A stretch of 64,000 nt of DNA from Clostridium isatidis (GTDB taxonomy: Bacteria > Bacillota > Clostridia > Clostridiales > Clostridiaceae), in assembly GCF_002285495.1 (NCBI RefSeq), contig NZ_CP016786.1, positions 1,378,001 to 1,442,000 on the forward strand. Reading direction: 5' to 3'. How positions within the stretch are numbered: the first letter of the stretch is position 1; each line of letters starts with the position of its first letter. A program made the position numbers and the translations under genes. Positions 63,784 through 64,000 of the stretch are shown here, piece after piece. The notes under the pieces are model-generated. The model did not search any database, was not told the DNA's origin, and worked only from the letters and a program-made list of their open reading frames with translations.

Positions 63784-64000
63784 CTACTTTATTAAATTAC
63801 CTTGTTCAGCACTTACTTTAATATCTCCACTCTTAATCTTTTCAAATACTTCTTTAACCTTTGAAACTGTATCTTCTGATAAGTTTGGATTTTCTTCTGG
63901 AAGACCAACACCATCATTTGATGCATCAAATCTTAATATTTGACCACCTTTGAATTCTTCATTTAATTCATCTTTAATCATATCAAAAGTAGCAATATCA
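63784..64000 (-). CDS. BMP-family lipoprotein, C-terminal fragment cut by the window
   Basis: The last about 71 residues of a BMP/Med-type (BmpA, NupN-like) extracytoplasmic nucleoside-binding lipoprotein, ending LSEDTVSKVKEVFEKIKSGDIKVS. The frame is open to the right edge (DIATFDMIKDELNEEFKGG), so the first visible ATG is internal. Position and strand make it the binding protein of the nupOPQ transporter. Confidence 0.75.
   Translation of the reverse strand, partial: DIATFDMIKDELNEEFKGGQILRFDASNDGVGLPEENPNLSEDTVSKVKEVFEKIKSGDIKVSAEQGNLIK

Overview
The window is a low-GC (well under 35 % by eye), gene-dense stretch of a Firmicutes chromosome, most likely Clostridium cluster I. The evidence is strongly AT-rich intergenic DNA, AGGAGG-type ribosome binding sites, a sporulation (cotJ) operon, the anaerobic [FeFe]-hydrogenase maturation genes, a PPi-type phosphofructokinase, a tryptophan T-box, and several small families known mainly from clostridia. 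I see no insertion sequence, prophage, CRISPR array or rRNA operon. It reads as core chromosome with one small patch of gene decay beside an initiator tRNA.

Layout. 1-12.1 kb (minus strand): DJ-1-like protein, topoisomerase IV (parE-parC), a GT2 glycosyltransferase, glutamate dehydrogenase, a rhomboid protease, oligoendopeptidase F and a small conserved protein. 12.2-15.0 kb: a zinc/metal ABC transporter pair (plus) facing a Fur-family regulator (minus), then an MntP-like efflux pump. 15.2-18.5 kb (plus): PPi-phosphofructokinase and an ABC-F ATPase. 18.6-30.1 kb (mostly minus): dUTPase, two GGDEF-EAL proteins, a polysaccharide deacetylase (plus), the tryptophan transporter TrpP under a T-box, a MATE exporter, a TtcA-like thiolase and a berberine-bridge-type flavin oxidase. 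30.2-31.5 kb (plus): cotJA-cotJB-cotJC. 33.0-34.1 kb: initiator tRNA-Met followed by two decayed genes. 34.3-47.1 kb: a second ABC-F protein, an orphan PotD-like lipoprotein, RidA, a formate/nitrite channel, adenine deaminase facing a PucR/CdaR-type regulator, an MFS exporter, and a three-gene bactofilin operon with a MerR-like protein. 47.2-52.6 kb (minus): hydE-hydG-hydF headed by a TM1266-like regulator and followed by a GltD/NfnB-like flavoprotein. 53-58.6 kb: degenerate Nudix, YdcF-like, zinc-ribbon protein plus SUV3-like helicase, a papain-like protein and a patatin. 58.7-64 kb (minus): infC-rpmI-rplT behind an L20 leader, then a nucleoside ABC transporter (nupOPQ) whose lipoprotein gene runs off the end of the window.

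Regulation is the richest part. A complete Trp T-box has its promoter inside the end of the MATE gene. A 15-bp palindrome fills the promoter spacer of the bactofilin operon and recurs before its first RBS. A 7-1-7 inverted repeat covers the -35 of the zinc transporter. A roughly 280-nt leader with a terminator and a competing hairpin precedes the hydrogenase-maturation operon. infC appears to start at AUA. Three related TGACAGTT-type inverted repeats each lie directly behind a minus-strand gene. I regard the bactofilin operator pair and the hyd leader as the least explained signals.
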